Assembly (NCBI GenBank): GCA_934754735.1
Contig: CAKVJE010000005.1
Coordinates: 1 to 37,059, forward strand
Direction: 5' to 3'
DNA length: 37,059 nt
Source: an uncultured Candidatus Melainabacteria bacterium
Lineage (GTDB): Bacteria > Cyanobacteriota > Vampirovibrionia > Gastranaerophilales > Gastranaerophilaceae
The stretch's first letter is position 1. Every line of letters begins with the position of its first letter. A program made the position numbers and the translations under genes. Positions 1 through 5,905 of this stretch are shown in pieces. The notes under the pieces were generated by a model. The model saw only the letters and a list, made by a program, of their open reading frames with translations. It was not told where the DNA came from and did no database searches.

Positions 1-300
1 ACAATGTCTATCTTAACAATTACTTCAAACGTTGTTTACGGTAAGAAAACAGGTAACACTCCTGACGGTAGAAAAGCTGGTATTCCTCTAGCTCCTGGTG
101 CTAACCCAATGCACAGACGTGATACTCACGGTGCTGTAGCATCTTTAGCTTCAGTTGCTAAGCTTCCATTCAATGATGCTCAAGACGGTATCTCAAATAC
201 ATTCTCAATTATCCCTAACGCATTGGGTAAAGATGATGTATTCATGGGCGACTTGGACATCCAACTTGATTGCGGATGCTCAGAAGGAACTTGCCAATAA
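1..300 (+). CDS. pflB: Pyruvate formate-lyase, large fragment, 3' end (lacks glycyl-radical domain)
   Basis: The frame is open from base 1, so the gene begins upstream of the window; only about the last 99 residues are visible. The stretch [16 protein letters not shown], then [16 protein letters not shown] and NALGKDD is the conserved region just before the C-terminal domain of PflB (formate C-acetyltransferase, pyruvate + CoA to acetyl-CoA + formate). In E. coli the chain continues from NALGKDD into the glycyl-radical domain. Here it ends about 19 residues later with a Cys-rich tail ([10 protein letters not shown]) and a TAA. The missing domain is encoded separately at 474-728, so this is the large part of a split enzyme. 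The catalytic cysteines would lie upstream, out of view. Codon use is that of a highly expressed gene. Confidence 0.93.
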   Translation, partial: TMSILTITSNVVYGKKTGNTPDGRKAGIPLAPGANPMHRRDTHGAVASLASVAKLPFNDAQDGISNTFSIIPNALGKDDVFMGDLDIQLDCGCSEGTCQ

Positions 301-309
301 GAATGATTA

Positions 310-358
310 GTGAAAAGTGAGTAGTTAATGGATTTTTCCATTGCTACTCGCAAGTCAC
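310..358. repeat. Long imperfect hairpin in the pfl intergenic region
   Basis: GTGA...GTGAGTAG pairs with CTACTCGC...TCAC around an inner AATGG/CCATT stem. It starts 10 nt after the large-subunit stop and has no T-run, so it looks like an mRNA-stabilising or processing hairpin rather than a terminator. It could help set different amounts of the two PFL parts (inference). Confidence 0.6.
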
Positions 359-385
359 AATTATTAAGTTGAAAATTGAAAGTAT

Positions 386-412
386 GTAGGTCAGGCACTG
401 CCTGACAATAAC
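386..412 (+). repeat. REP-like element, GTAGG-headed hairpin
   Basis: GTAGG is followed by the perfect inverted repeat TCAGGCA-C-TGCCTGA (391-405) and the tail CAATAAC. The flanks AGTATGTAG and ACAATAACTTTT recur without the hairpin at 866-896. It lies between the two parts of PFL. Confidence 0.75.
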
Positions 413-426
413 TTTTCAAATTAGTA

Positions 427-450
427 GTAGGGTGTGCACATCTGCGCACC
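427..450 (+). repeat. REP-like element, GTAGG-headed hairpin
   Basis: GTAGG overlaps the stem GGTGTGCA/TGCGCACC (one mismatch), loop CATC. It is the second hairpin of a pair with 386-412, spaced as in a composite BIME-like unit, just upstream of the small PFL gene's ribosome binding site. Confidence 0.65.
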
Positions 451-473
451 GAACAAACATAAGGAATAAAACA

Positions 474-728
474 ATGACAACACAACAAGAAGAAAACTTA
501 ATAAATCTTTTAGACGGTTATGTTGAAAAGGGTGGTCACCACTTAAACGTAAACGTATTCAACAGAGAAACATTGCTTGACGCTCAAGCACATCCTGAAA
601 AATACCCACAATTAACAGTAAGAGTTTCAGGTTATGCTGTAAACTTCATTAAGTTGACAAAAGAACAACAAGACGATGTTATCTCAAGAACATTCCACGC
701 TTCTTTAGGTAACGGCTGCGGCTGCTAG
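474..728 (+). CDS. Stand-alone glycyl-radical domain, small part of split pyruvate formate-lyase (GrcA/YfiD-like)
   Basis: 84 residues from ATG 474, preceded by AAGGA (461-465) at good spacing; earlier in-frame starts have no such site. The sequence [18 protein letters not shown], then [16 protein letters not shown] and [14 protein letters not shown] matches the PflB C-terminal domain almost residue for residue; Gly53 in RVSGYAV is the radical site. It starts where the upstream large fragment stops, so the two together rebuild one PflB chain. E. coli GrcA/YfiD is the known precedent: a free radical domain that rescues oxygen-cleaved PFL. Here it appears to be the only radical domain for this enzyme. 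It ends in an extra CGC, echoing the Cys-rich end of the large part. Transcription ends at the hairpin 758-787. Confidence 0.92.
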   Translation: MTTQQEENLINLLDGYVEKGGHHLNVNVFNRETLLDAQAHPEKYPQLTVRVSGYAVNFIKLTKEQQDDVISRTFHASLGNGCGC

Positions 729-757
729 GCTAAAGGGTAAAGGTAAGAGATTAAAAG

Positions 758-787
758 AAGGCGCGATATTTTATATCGCGCCTTTTA
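758..787 (+). terminator. Rho-independent terminator of the pfl operon
   Basis: GGCGCGATAT and ATATCGCGCC form a perfect 10-bp stem with a TTT loop, followed by TTTT. Confidence 0.88.
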
Positions 788-831
788 CATTGAGAAAAAA
801 TTCAATATTAAACATATTTTATTTAAAAAAA

Positions 832-853
832 GTAGGGTGCAATTTTTTGCACC
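832..853 (+). repeat. REP-like element, GTAGGGTGC subfamily
   Basis: GTAGGGTGCAA, T-rich loop, then TTGCACC. The same stem occurs in both orientations at 16688-16715 and 16766-16793, sharing an upstream AACATATTTTA-like flank. Confidence 0.7.
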
Positions 854-865
854 ATTAATCTATTT

Positions 866-896
866 AGTATGTAGACAATAACTTTTTAAATTAGTA
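866..896 (+). repeat. Candidate empty site of a REP-like hairpin
   Basis: AGTATGTAG is joined directly to ACAATAACTTTT and then AAATTAGTA. The copy at 381-425 has the same flanks with 15 extra bases (the hairpin) between GTAG and ACAATAAC. This looks like the same module before insertion or after precise loss of the palindrome. Confidence 0.6.
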
Positions 897-903
897 AAGA
901 TGT

Positions 904-935
904 GTAGGTTGTGTTGGACTATTTTCATCCAACAC
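904..935. repeat. REP-like hairpin between convergent genes
   Basis: GTAGG head, then GTGTTGGA (911-918) and TCCAACAC (928-935) as perfect 8-bp arms. It lies 11 nt from the stop of the minus-strand membrane-protein gene and may also act as its 3' end structure. Confidence 0.6.
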
Positions 936-946
936 GATACTGAACT

Positions 947-1930
947 TTAATTCCTATACCCAATTCCTGATTTGTAACCGGAAATCGAATACAAAAACGG
1001 CAATGACGGTTCAATCCATTTTAAACCTGATAAAACTGCGACTGTCGCGATATCATCTGTATGCATTCCTAAATCAATAAGCTCCGGTTTTCTTTCTTTA
1101 ACATCTTTTATTCCAATTTTTTTTGAAATTTTTTCAGTTATAAGATTTGCAATCTTAGAACCGCCAACTACTCCCGTTAAAATTATTCCGCAAATCATGC
1201 CGATTGCTCGACAAGCTTTAGAGTTTATATTTAATTTTTCTAAAATGGCAAGTGCAGCTCCAGCACCAATATTACACATAAAAATGTTTGCTAAATACTG
1301 GTATAAACCTTCGCTTACTTTGTCGGGAGCTGTTTTTTTAATATCTTCTCCGGCTATTTTATCAACGGCTAAACCACTTGTAATTCCTCCTATAACCGGT
1401 ATTGCACCGTATATTGATAAATAACCTATTTCAGAAAAAATTTCTTTTGAGTTTATATTTTCAGGGTCTGGAATTATTTTTTTTATAAACCCATCAAGCT
1501 TTTTTTCTTTTAATTCTTCCATTAAGTTTTTTATTTTAGAAAAGGAAAGAACTTTGGTTTTTGCATTCTCTAAAATTTTTAAACTTTCGTCACTTAAAGA
1601 ATTTTTATTTTTCGAAATAAACTCTTCAACAAGTTTTGAATTTTGTTCTTTTATTGTCTTTAAAGTTTTTAATGGAGGTCTTTGGGTAATTTTAGATGCT
1701 AATTTCGGAGCGAGTAGCGCACAAATTACAGAAGAAAATAGTATGCTTGTGTTTTTAAGATAATCTCTTGTTTGTGTAGAATTTTTGTCGCCTTCAAAAA
1801 TATCATATCCTTTTTTTGTGCTATATAAAGCCGTTCCAGCAAGCATGATTTGGGGCATGTTTTTATTTAAACGAGCAATTAATATTGGTTGATCTAAAAA
1901 TTTTCCAAAAGATTTTATATTATTTATCAT
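947..1930 (-). CDS. Membrane protein of unknown function, co-transcribed with metal regulator
   Basis: 327 residues; I do not recognise a family. Several Gly/Ala/Ile-rich segments look membrane-embedded: about 25-38, 60-78, 165-188, 212-231, 241-264 and possibly 293-316, separated by a charged Lys/Glu-rich region at 85-160 that could be a coiled-coil loop. The start ATG lies inside the end of the upstream regulator gene (11-bp overlap), so the two are translated from one mRNA under the double operator at 2339-2386. That suggests metal-dependent expression and a possible role in metal homeostasis, which is inference from context only. The N-terminus contains SFGK at residues 7-10, close to the short F-T/x-G motifs seen in two other proteins here. 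Confidence 0.7.
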   Translation of the reverse strand: MINNIKSFGKFLDQPILIARLNKNMPQIMLAGTALYSTKKGYDIFEGDKNSTQTRDYLKNTSILFSSVICALLAPKLASKITQRPPLKTLKTIKEQNSKLVEEFISKNKNSLSDESLKILENAKTKVLSFSKIKNLMEELKEKKLDGFIKKIIPDPENINSKEIFSEIGYLSIYGAIPVIGGITSGLAVDKIAGEDIKKTAPDKVSEGLYQYLANIFMCNIGAGAALAILEKLNINSKACRAIGMICGIILTGVVGGSKIANLITEKISKKIGIKDVKERKPELIDLGMHTDDIATVAVLSGLKWIEPSLPFLYSISGYKSGIGYRN

Positions 1931-2336
1931 TTTGAATAAACTCCATAAAATCTTTTTTCAAATTATTTTTATCGCTGTAATGATTAAATTTTTCCAGCAT
2001 AGAAATTATATCGTCATCTATTACATGCTCAATTTTACACGCATTATCCGAAGCTTTTTCAAATTCAATATTTAAAGTTTTATTAAAGAAATTTAAAAGA
2101 ATTTGGTGTTTTTTTATTACTCTTTTGGCTTCTATTTCGCCTTTTTCTGTAACTATAATTCCTTTTCTTCCTTCATATATAACCAATCCTAATTCGCACA
2201 ATCTAATCAGGGCTTCTGAAACACTTGCTCTTGATATGTTAAATTTTTTCGCAATATCAATTGCTTTAAGTTCTTTATCATCTGATAGTGACGTATAAAT
2301 GTATTCAATATAATCTTCTAAACTTTTTGTAATCAT
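1920..2336 (-). CDS. DtxR/MntR-family metal-dependent transcriptional repressor
   Basis: 138 residues: N-terminal winged helix (about 1-70) and metal-binding dimerisation domain (71-138), without the SH3-like third domain of long DtxR proteins. Positions equivalent to the B. subtilis MntR ligands are Asp8, Glu11, His77, Glu103 and His104. The position of MntR Glu99 is Cys100, giving the ACxxEH pattern typical of iron-sensing DtxR. The ligand set is thus mixed and the metal (Mn or Fe) cannot be decided by eye. Its promoter carries two copies of a TTAGG-type operator, so autorepression is very likely. It heads a two-gene operon with the membrane protein, which it overlaps by 11 bp. Confidence 0.9.
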   Translation of the reverse strand: MITKSLEDYIEYIYTSLSDDKELKAIDIAKKFNISRASVSEALIRLCELGLVIYEGRKGIIVTEKGEIEAKRVIKKHQILLNFFNKTLNIEFEKASDNACKIEHVIDDDIISMLEKFNHYSDKNNLKKDFMEFIQNDK

Positions 2337-2338
2337 TT

Positions 2339-2386
2339 GTTAGGTTCTCCTTACATTCTTTATAATTAAAGTAAGGTAAACCTAAC
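2339..2386 (-). promoter_or_regulatory. Promoter with paired DtxR-type operators
   Basis: Two inverted 16-mers, 2339-2354 and 2371-2386, match at 14 of 16 positions. Read on the minus strand the promoter copy is GTTAGGTTTACCTTAC; TTAGG is the half-site core of DtxR boxes. A plausible minus-strand promoter, TTGTTA-18 bp-TATAAA, places one copy over the -35 and the other over the ribosome binding site (AAGGAGA). Confidence 0.75.
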
Positions 2387-2403
2387 AAAAAGTCAAGCAC
2401 TAA

Positions 2404-2430
2404 GTCGGTCGCTTTATTAAGCCGACAATA
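2404..2430 (+). repeat. Degenerate REP-like element
   Basis: GTCGG(TCG)CTTTATTAAGCCGAC followed by CAATA, a diverged copy of the GTCGGCTT-stem subfamily with the standard tail but without an intact GTAGG head. Confidence 0.55.
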
Positions 2431-2441
2431 ACAAACCAAAA

Positions 2442-3881
2442 CTAGTAATCTAAACCAAACTTATATAATCTCTTTTTCAGGGTAGAAAAAGAGATTCCCA
2501 GTTCTTTACATATTTCTGGTTTAGTTTTACCTTTATTTATTAATTCTTGCAATTTTTCCTTAGTAGCTTTATCTGCATTAAGATTTTCTTTTTTTGCAAC
2601 AGTTGTCAAACCAAACTTAATAATAATTCTGTTATATATAGTTCTGCTAATTCCAAACAACTCACAAATTTCTTTTGGTGTTGCGCCTTGTTCCAAGTAT
2701 TCTTGCACTTCTTTAGGATTAATTTCACTTAGTGTTTTTATTGATTTACTAAATTTTGTTTCAACGCGTGCAATGTTTGCTTTTCTGTTAAACGTACCTT
2801 GTACAATTCCAATATCATTTAATAATTCGTCTTTATTTTCCCATTCACTTGATACTTGCTGCAGTCTGTGTTTTGGCACGAACTTTTCGTTCGAATGGTG
2901 CGCATAGTTGTAGTTAATATCATGGTACTTCAACAAATAATAAAAAGAACCTTCACTGATTTTCAATCTTTTTGCCATTTCACTAACCGGCAAATTTGAA
3001 TCGACTAACTCTTGCAATTTTTCTTTTGTTACCGCTAACATATTTTTGCGAGATTGTCTATGTTTTGTAACAATTCCAAATTTATCCAAAAGACTTGCAT
3101 ACAATCGTTTTTGAATTCCTAACTCTTCGCAAATTTCTGCAATGCTTTTATCTTTTGCAATTAGCGCTTCAAGTCTTTCTTTATTAATTTTACTTGTTAT
3201 AGCTTTTGTTTTGCCAATTTTTGTTTCAAGCTTGTATTTTAAGATTAGCATACCAATAGAAGATTTTGAAACTTGCAGTTCCTCTGAAATTTCATCATAA
3301 TTTTTGCCTTGCTCTAGAAGTGATTTTAATTGTTCTTTGCTTACGGCGTCTACGCGTTTTTTATAACCTCTGTGCGTAGTATTTATATCAAAATTTTTGA
3401 TTAAATCATAATATGCACTTTTTGATATATTTAGTTCACTACATATTTCATCAATTGATAGATTTTTATCAACCAATTCTTGCAACTTTTCTTTAGTAAC
3501 AGCTTTTCTCGTTGCACCAACAACATATTTTGTTCTAAATCCGAATTTATCTATCAAATTGTAATAGGCTGTTGTTGTAATTTTGAAAATTTCACAAATT
3601 TTTTCCATAGGAGTTTTGTTTTTCAATAAACTTTCAAACTCGTCTTTTGAAATTTTTGAAAGTTCGTTTTGATAGTTTTGTAACTTAGACGTTATTCCGA
3701 GTTTCTTAAGCCAATTATAATAAGTTGCCATTGAAACTCCAAGAGCCTGATAAACTTCTTTCTCACTTTTTGCAGTTTTGCGAAGTTCTAAAATTTGCTC
3801 TTTGGTAATAACGACTTTTTTGCCTGTAAAATATGGATTAGATTGCGTGTTTTGCAATCCTATATTCATTGTGATATGCAC
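2442..3881 (-). CDS. Tandem helix-turn-helix repeat protein (nine repeats of about 52 residues)
   Basis: 479 residues from the GTG at 3881, which has GGGG 8 nt upstream; ATG at 3869 is an alternative start with poorer spacing. The chain is a regular array: repeat starts (T/S/N-K-E-x-L) fall at residues 26, 78, 129, 181, 233, 285, about 344 (degenerate), 388 and 440, a period of 51-52. Each unit has a helix like KEKLQELVDKN, an xxEICxELxIS turn, and a third helix ending near K-F-G. This is the homeodomain-like or resolvase-C-terminal HTH pattern that normally binds DNA. The third helices differ between repeats while the scaffold is conserved. The N-terminus has NPYFTGK (15-21). No catalytic domain is visible. 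It could be a DNA-binding protein with a long footprint or a chromosome-organising protein; I do not know a named family. Confidence 0.85.
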   Translation of the reverse strand: MHITMNIGLQNTQSNPYFTGKKVVITKEQILELRKTAKSEKEVYQALGVSMATYYNWLKKLGITSKLQNYQNELSKISKDEFESLLKNKTPMEKICEIFKITTTAYYNLIDKFGFRTKYVVGATRKAVTKEKLQELVDKNLSIDEICSELNISKSAYYDLIKNFDINTTHRGYKKRVDAVSKEQLKSLLEQGKNYDEISEELQVSKSSIGMLILKYKLETKIGKTKAITSKINKERLEALIAKDKSIAEICEELGIQKRLYASLLDKFGIVTKHRQSRKNMLAVTKEKLQELVDSNLPVSEMAKRLKISEGSFYYLLKYHDINYNYAHHSNEKFVPKHRLQQVSSEWENKDELLNDIGIVQGTFNRKANIARVETKFSKSIKTLSEINPKEVQEYLEQGATPKEICELFGISRTIYNRIIIKFGLTTVAKKENLNADKATKEKLQELINKGKTKPEICKELGISFSTLKKRLYKFGLDY

Positions 3882-3947
3882 TATTTATACCCCTTTGTAT
3901 AACGATTATAATACAAACGATATTTTAAACAATATAGGTCGTCATTT

Positions 3948-4043
3948 GTAGGTCGGTTTTACCAAACCGACAGCTTATGTAGGTTGGCTTTCGTAGTAGG
4001 TCGGCTTTACTAAGCCGACAGAAATAACCAAACCGACATAAAC
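3948..4043 (+). repeat. Cluster of REP-like elements upstream of the RAYT gene
   Basis: GTAGG plus the hairpin GTCGGTTTTACCAAACCGAC (3948-3972), a half copy GTAGGTTGGCTT (3979-3990), GTAGG plus the hairpin GTCGGCTTTACTAAGCCGAC (3996-4020), and a partial AACCGACA near 4030. Clustering around the transposase gene is typical of REP/RAYT systems. Confidence 0.8.
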
Positions 4044-4053
4044 TTTTTCATGA

Positions 4054-4065
4054 TATGATTACAAT
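4054..4065 (+). promoter_or_regulatory. -10-like hexamer 6 nt before the RAYT ATG
   Basis: TATGAT (4054-4059) is followed by 6 nt and then ATG 4066, with no Shine-Dalgarno, predicting a leaderless transcript. No convincing -35 is visible. Confidence 0.5.
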
Positions 4066-4581
4066 ATGAATTATAAGAGGCTTTTTATACCTAATGGCTT
4101 AATTTTCCTTACAATAGTTACTAACAATCGCATTCCTATATTAATTGATAATATTGCTCTTTTAATACAAGCTTACAAAAATGTAAGAAAATATTACGAT
4201 TTTGAATTAGTGGCGTACTCAATTCAACCAGAGCATATTCATTGTATAATTAAACCTTTAGACATAAACACTTATCCAAAAATTGTAAAATCATTTAAAT
4301 ATTCTTTTACTAAACTTTTTAAAGTCGGCTTAGTAAAGCCGACCTACAATTGTGATAAAATTTGGCAAAACCGATATTGGGAGCATACAATAAGAAACGA
4401 GGATGATTTGAATCATCATCTTAATTATATCCACTATAATCCGGTAAAGCATAATTATACAAAAAGTGTAAAAGATTGGGAATACTCTTCTTTTAAAAAA
4501 TTTGTACGAAAGAATTTATATGATATTAATTGGGGTTGCAATAAGGATGTTGAAGATATAATGGATTTGGATTTTGAATAG
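4066..4581 (+). CDS. REP-associated tyrosine transposase (RAYT, Y1/HUH family)
   Basis: 171 residues. HUH motif His57-Ile-His59 in PEHIHCI; conserved WQNRYWEH at 100-107; catalytic Tyr121 in YIHYNPVKH; C-terminal DWEYSSF and NWG, all characteristic of the RAYT branch of IS200-like Y1 transposases. Such enzymes nick single-stranded REP hairpins next to a GTAG tetranucleotide. Here GTAGG-headed hairpins surround the gene on both sides. Codons 87-94 (VGLVKPTY) are themselves a reverse-strand copy of the repeat, placed in frame in the variable loop before WQ. No flanking IS ends are seen, consistent with a domesticated single-copy RAYT. Confidence 0.93.
   Translation: MNYKRLFIPNGLIFLTIVTNNRIPILIDNIALLIQAYKNVRKYYDFELVAYSIQPEHIHCIIKPLDINTYPKIVKSFKYSFTKLFKVGLVKPTYNCDKIWQNRYWEHTIRNEDDLNHHLNYIHYNPVKHNYTKSVKDWEYSSFKKFVRKNLYDINWGCNKDVEDIMDLDFE
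4324..4347 (-). repeat. REP-like element inside the RAYT coding sequence
   Basis: Read on the minus strand it is GTAGG overlapping the perfect hairpin GTCGGCTTTACTAAGCCGAC, identical in the stem to the copies at 3996-4020 and 4649-4673. Confidence 0.85.
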
Positions 4582-4588
4582 AATTTCT

Positions 4589-4673
4589 GTAGGTCGGTTT
4601 TACCAAATCGACAAAAATCTCAAAATAAAAGTAAATAGGTCGACTTTCGTAGGTCGGCTTTACTAAGCCGACA
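4589..4673 (+). repeat. REP-like elements downstream of the RAYT gene
   Basis: GTAGG plus GTCGGTTTTACCAAATCGAC (4589-4613), a decayed ATAGGTCGACTTTC, and a perfect GTAGG plus GTCGGCTTTACTAAGCCGAC (4649-4673). The rest of 4582-4811 shows no gene. Confidence 0.8.
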
Positions 4674-4811
4674 AAGCCCAAATGCAAAAGAATATTTATT
4701 GATATATTTTCACATTTTTGATATTATGGTTTTGCACATTAAAATAAGAATATAGGCTAAAGATTTTAACACATACTAAAACTGATTTTCGCTAACGGAA
4801 AGGAGGTATAG

Positions 4812-4883
4812 ATGTTAGTTGAAATCACCGAAAGAGAATTAGCATTAATCATAATACTAATTCTCATACTAAAAACCCTTTAA
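4812..4883 (+). CDS. Candidate 23-residue hydrophobic peptide
   Basis: ATG 4812 sits 5 nt after a perfect GGAGG (AAAGGAGG, 4799-4806), the strongest ribosome binding site in the window. The peptide has an acidic, polar start (MLVEITEREL) followed by an uninterrupted run ALIILILILK, enough for a short membrane helix. The coding sequence contains the inverted repeat AGAATTAG...CTAATTCT, and the SD is flanked by a small TTTTCG/CGGAAA hairpin. A terminator-like structure follows. The design resembles small membrane peptides of type I toxin-antitoxin systems or leader peptides, but I see no antisense promoter and no family match; lipA starts 85 nt downstream. Confidence 0.5.
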   Translation: MLVEITERELALIIILILILKTL

Positions 4884-4918
4884 TGGGTTGGCAGGGTGTT
4901 AACGGCACCCTTGCCTAT
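4872..4918 (+). terminator. Hairpins after the small peptide
   Basis: AACCC/GGGTT around the stop codon, then GGCAGGGTG pairing with CACCCTTGCC (one bulge), followed by an AT-rich stretch containing short T runs. Possibly a terminator or attenuator before lipA. Confidence 0.5.
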
Positions 4919-4968
4919 ATTCTTATTTTAACGTATTCTAAATAAAATTCAAGTCTAGCGGAGGGAAT

Positions 4969-5883
4969 ATGCCAAGATTACCAGAATATTTAAAACGCCC
5001 GATTATTGATACGGAAAAAACTAAAACCGTTCGTAGAATCTTAAAAACAAAATGTTTAAATACTGTTTGCGAAGGCGCACGCTGTCCTAACAAAAGCGAA
5101 TGTTATTCGCACAATACTGCAACGTTTTTGATTATGGGTAATGTTTGTACGCGCAATTGCCGTTATTGTAATATTTCCAGCGAAAAGCCCGCACCGTTAG
5201 ACTTGGAAGAGCCAAAACATGTAGCAGAAGCCGTAAAAGAATTGGGCTTAAAATATGCAGTAATTACGTCTGTTACGCGTGATGATTTGCCGGATGGTGG
5301 TGCAGAACATTTTAGGAATTGTGTTGATGAAATCCGAAAAATTTGCGATGCTAAAGTCGAAATTTTAACACCGGATTTTAAACCTAAAGGGCTTGCACCT
5401 AGTGAAAAACCCCACCCTTTAGCCCCATTTTCCAAGGGGCGTGGAAACTTATGTTCTCCATTGGATACAATCATACAGGCTAATCCGGAAGTTTTTAATC
5501 ATAATATAGAAGCTGTAAGAGAAATTTTTGCAACCGCACGCCCACAAGGCAATTATGATTGGTCGCTTGAAGTTTTGAAATACATTAAAGACAATTCATC
5601 AATCGTAACAAAATCTGGTTTAATGGTAGGTTTGGGTGAAAATTTTGAACAAATTGAATCAACTTTGGTTGATTTAAAGAACGCCGGAGTTGATATTGTT
5701 ACTATTGGACAGTATATTCAACCTTCAAAAGCGCATTTAGAGGTTGCAAAATTTTATACGCTGGAAGAATTTGAAAAATTAAAAACTCTGGCACGAAAAG
5801 TCGGATTTAAGAATTTTCAAATCGGCCCTTTAGTAAGAAGTTCATATCAGGCAATGAATAGTTTTAAAGATATGCAAGACTAA
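4969..5883 (+). CDS. lipA: Lipoyl synthase, with an in-frame palindromic insertion
   Basis: 304 residues; radical-SAM enzyme that inserts two sulfurs into protein-bound octanoyl groups. The auxiliary cluster ligands are Cys34, Cys39 and Cys45 (CX4CX5C) and the radical-SAM cluster is Cys60, Cys64, Cys67 (CX3CX2C). FNHNIE (176-181) and the C-terminal RSSY (290-293), whose Ser ligates the auxiliary cluster, are present, so the enzyme should be active. Residues about 139-163, between TPDFK and LDTIIQANPEV, are extra relative to ordinary LipA and contain PHPLAPFSKGRGN, encoded by a palindrome-bearing GC-richer segment (near 5386-5457). RBS GGAGGG precedes ATG. It is followed by the convergent rnhB gene after 22 nt. 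Confidence 0.95.
   Translation: MPRLPEYLKRPIIDTEKTKTVRRILKTKCLNTVCEGARCPNKSECYSHNTATFLIMGNVCTRNCRYCNISSEKPAPLDLEEPKHVAEAVKELGLKYAVITSVTRDDLPDGGAEHFRNCVDEIRKICDAKVEILTPDFKPKGLAPSEKPHPLAPFSKGRGNLCSPLDTIIQANPEVFNHNIEAVREIFATARPQGNYDWSLEVLKYIKDNSSIVTKSGLMVGLGENFEQIESTLVDLKNAGVDIVTIGQYIQPSKAHLEVAKFYTLEEFEKLKTLARKVGFKNFQIGPLVRSSYQAMNSFKDMQD
5386..5457. repeat. Palindromic element inserted in frame in lipA
   Basis: Centre GCCCC (5422-5426) ... GGGGC (5436-5440), GC-richer than the surrounding gene, encoding the low-complexity KPHPLAPFSKGRGN at a place where LipA normally runs straight from the beta-strand to the ALDTV-type helix. Similar in kind to the Rickettsia palindromic elements that sit inside coding genes. 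Confidence 0.6.
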
Positions 5884-5905
5884 ATTCGGTTTAGTTGCAC
5901 AAAAA

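Noticed and set aside
300..474. Split PFL as a sequencing frameshift
   Set aside because: The two parts are separated by 173 nt of non-coding, hairpin-rich DNA, the second has its own RBS, and both have extra terminal residues; a single indel cannot explain this.
2442..3881. TPR/PPR-type solenoid
   Set aside because: The period is 52 rather than 34-35, and each unit has the EIC-x-E-L-x-I-S turn of a helix-turn-helix.
3948..4673. Repeats around the RAYT as CRISPR or IS ends
   Set aside because: Units are single palindromes with irregular spacing and a GTAGG head, without spacers, terminal inverted repeats or target duplications.
5163..5474. Minus-strand open frame inside lipA
   Set aside because: Lies wholly within a strongly conserved gene; no RBS and no family similarity.
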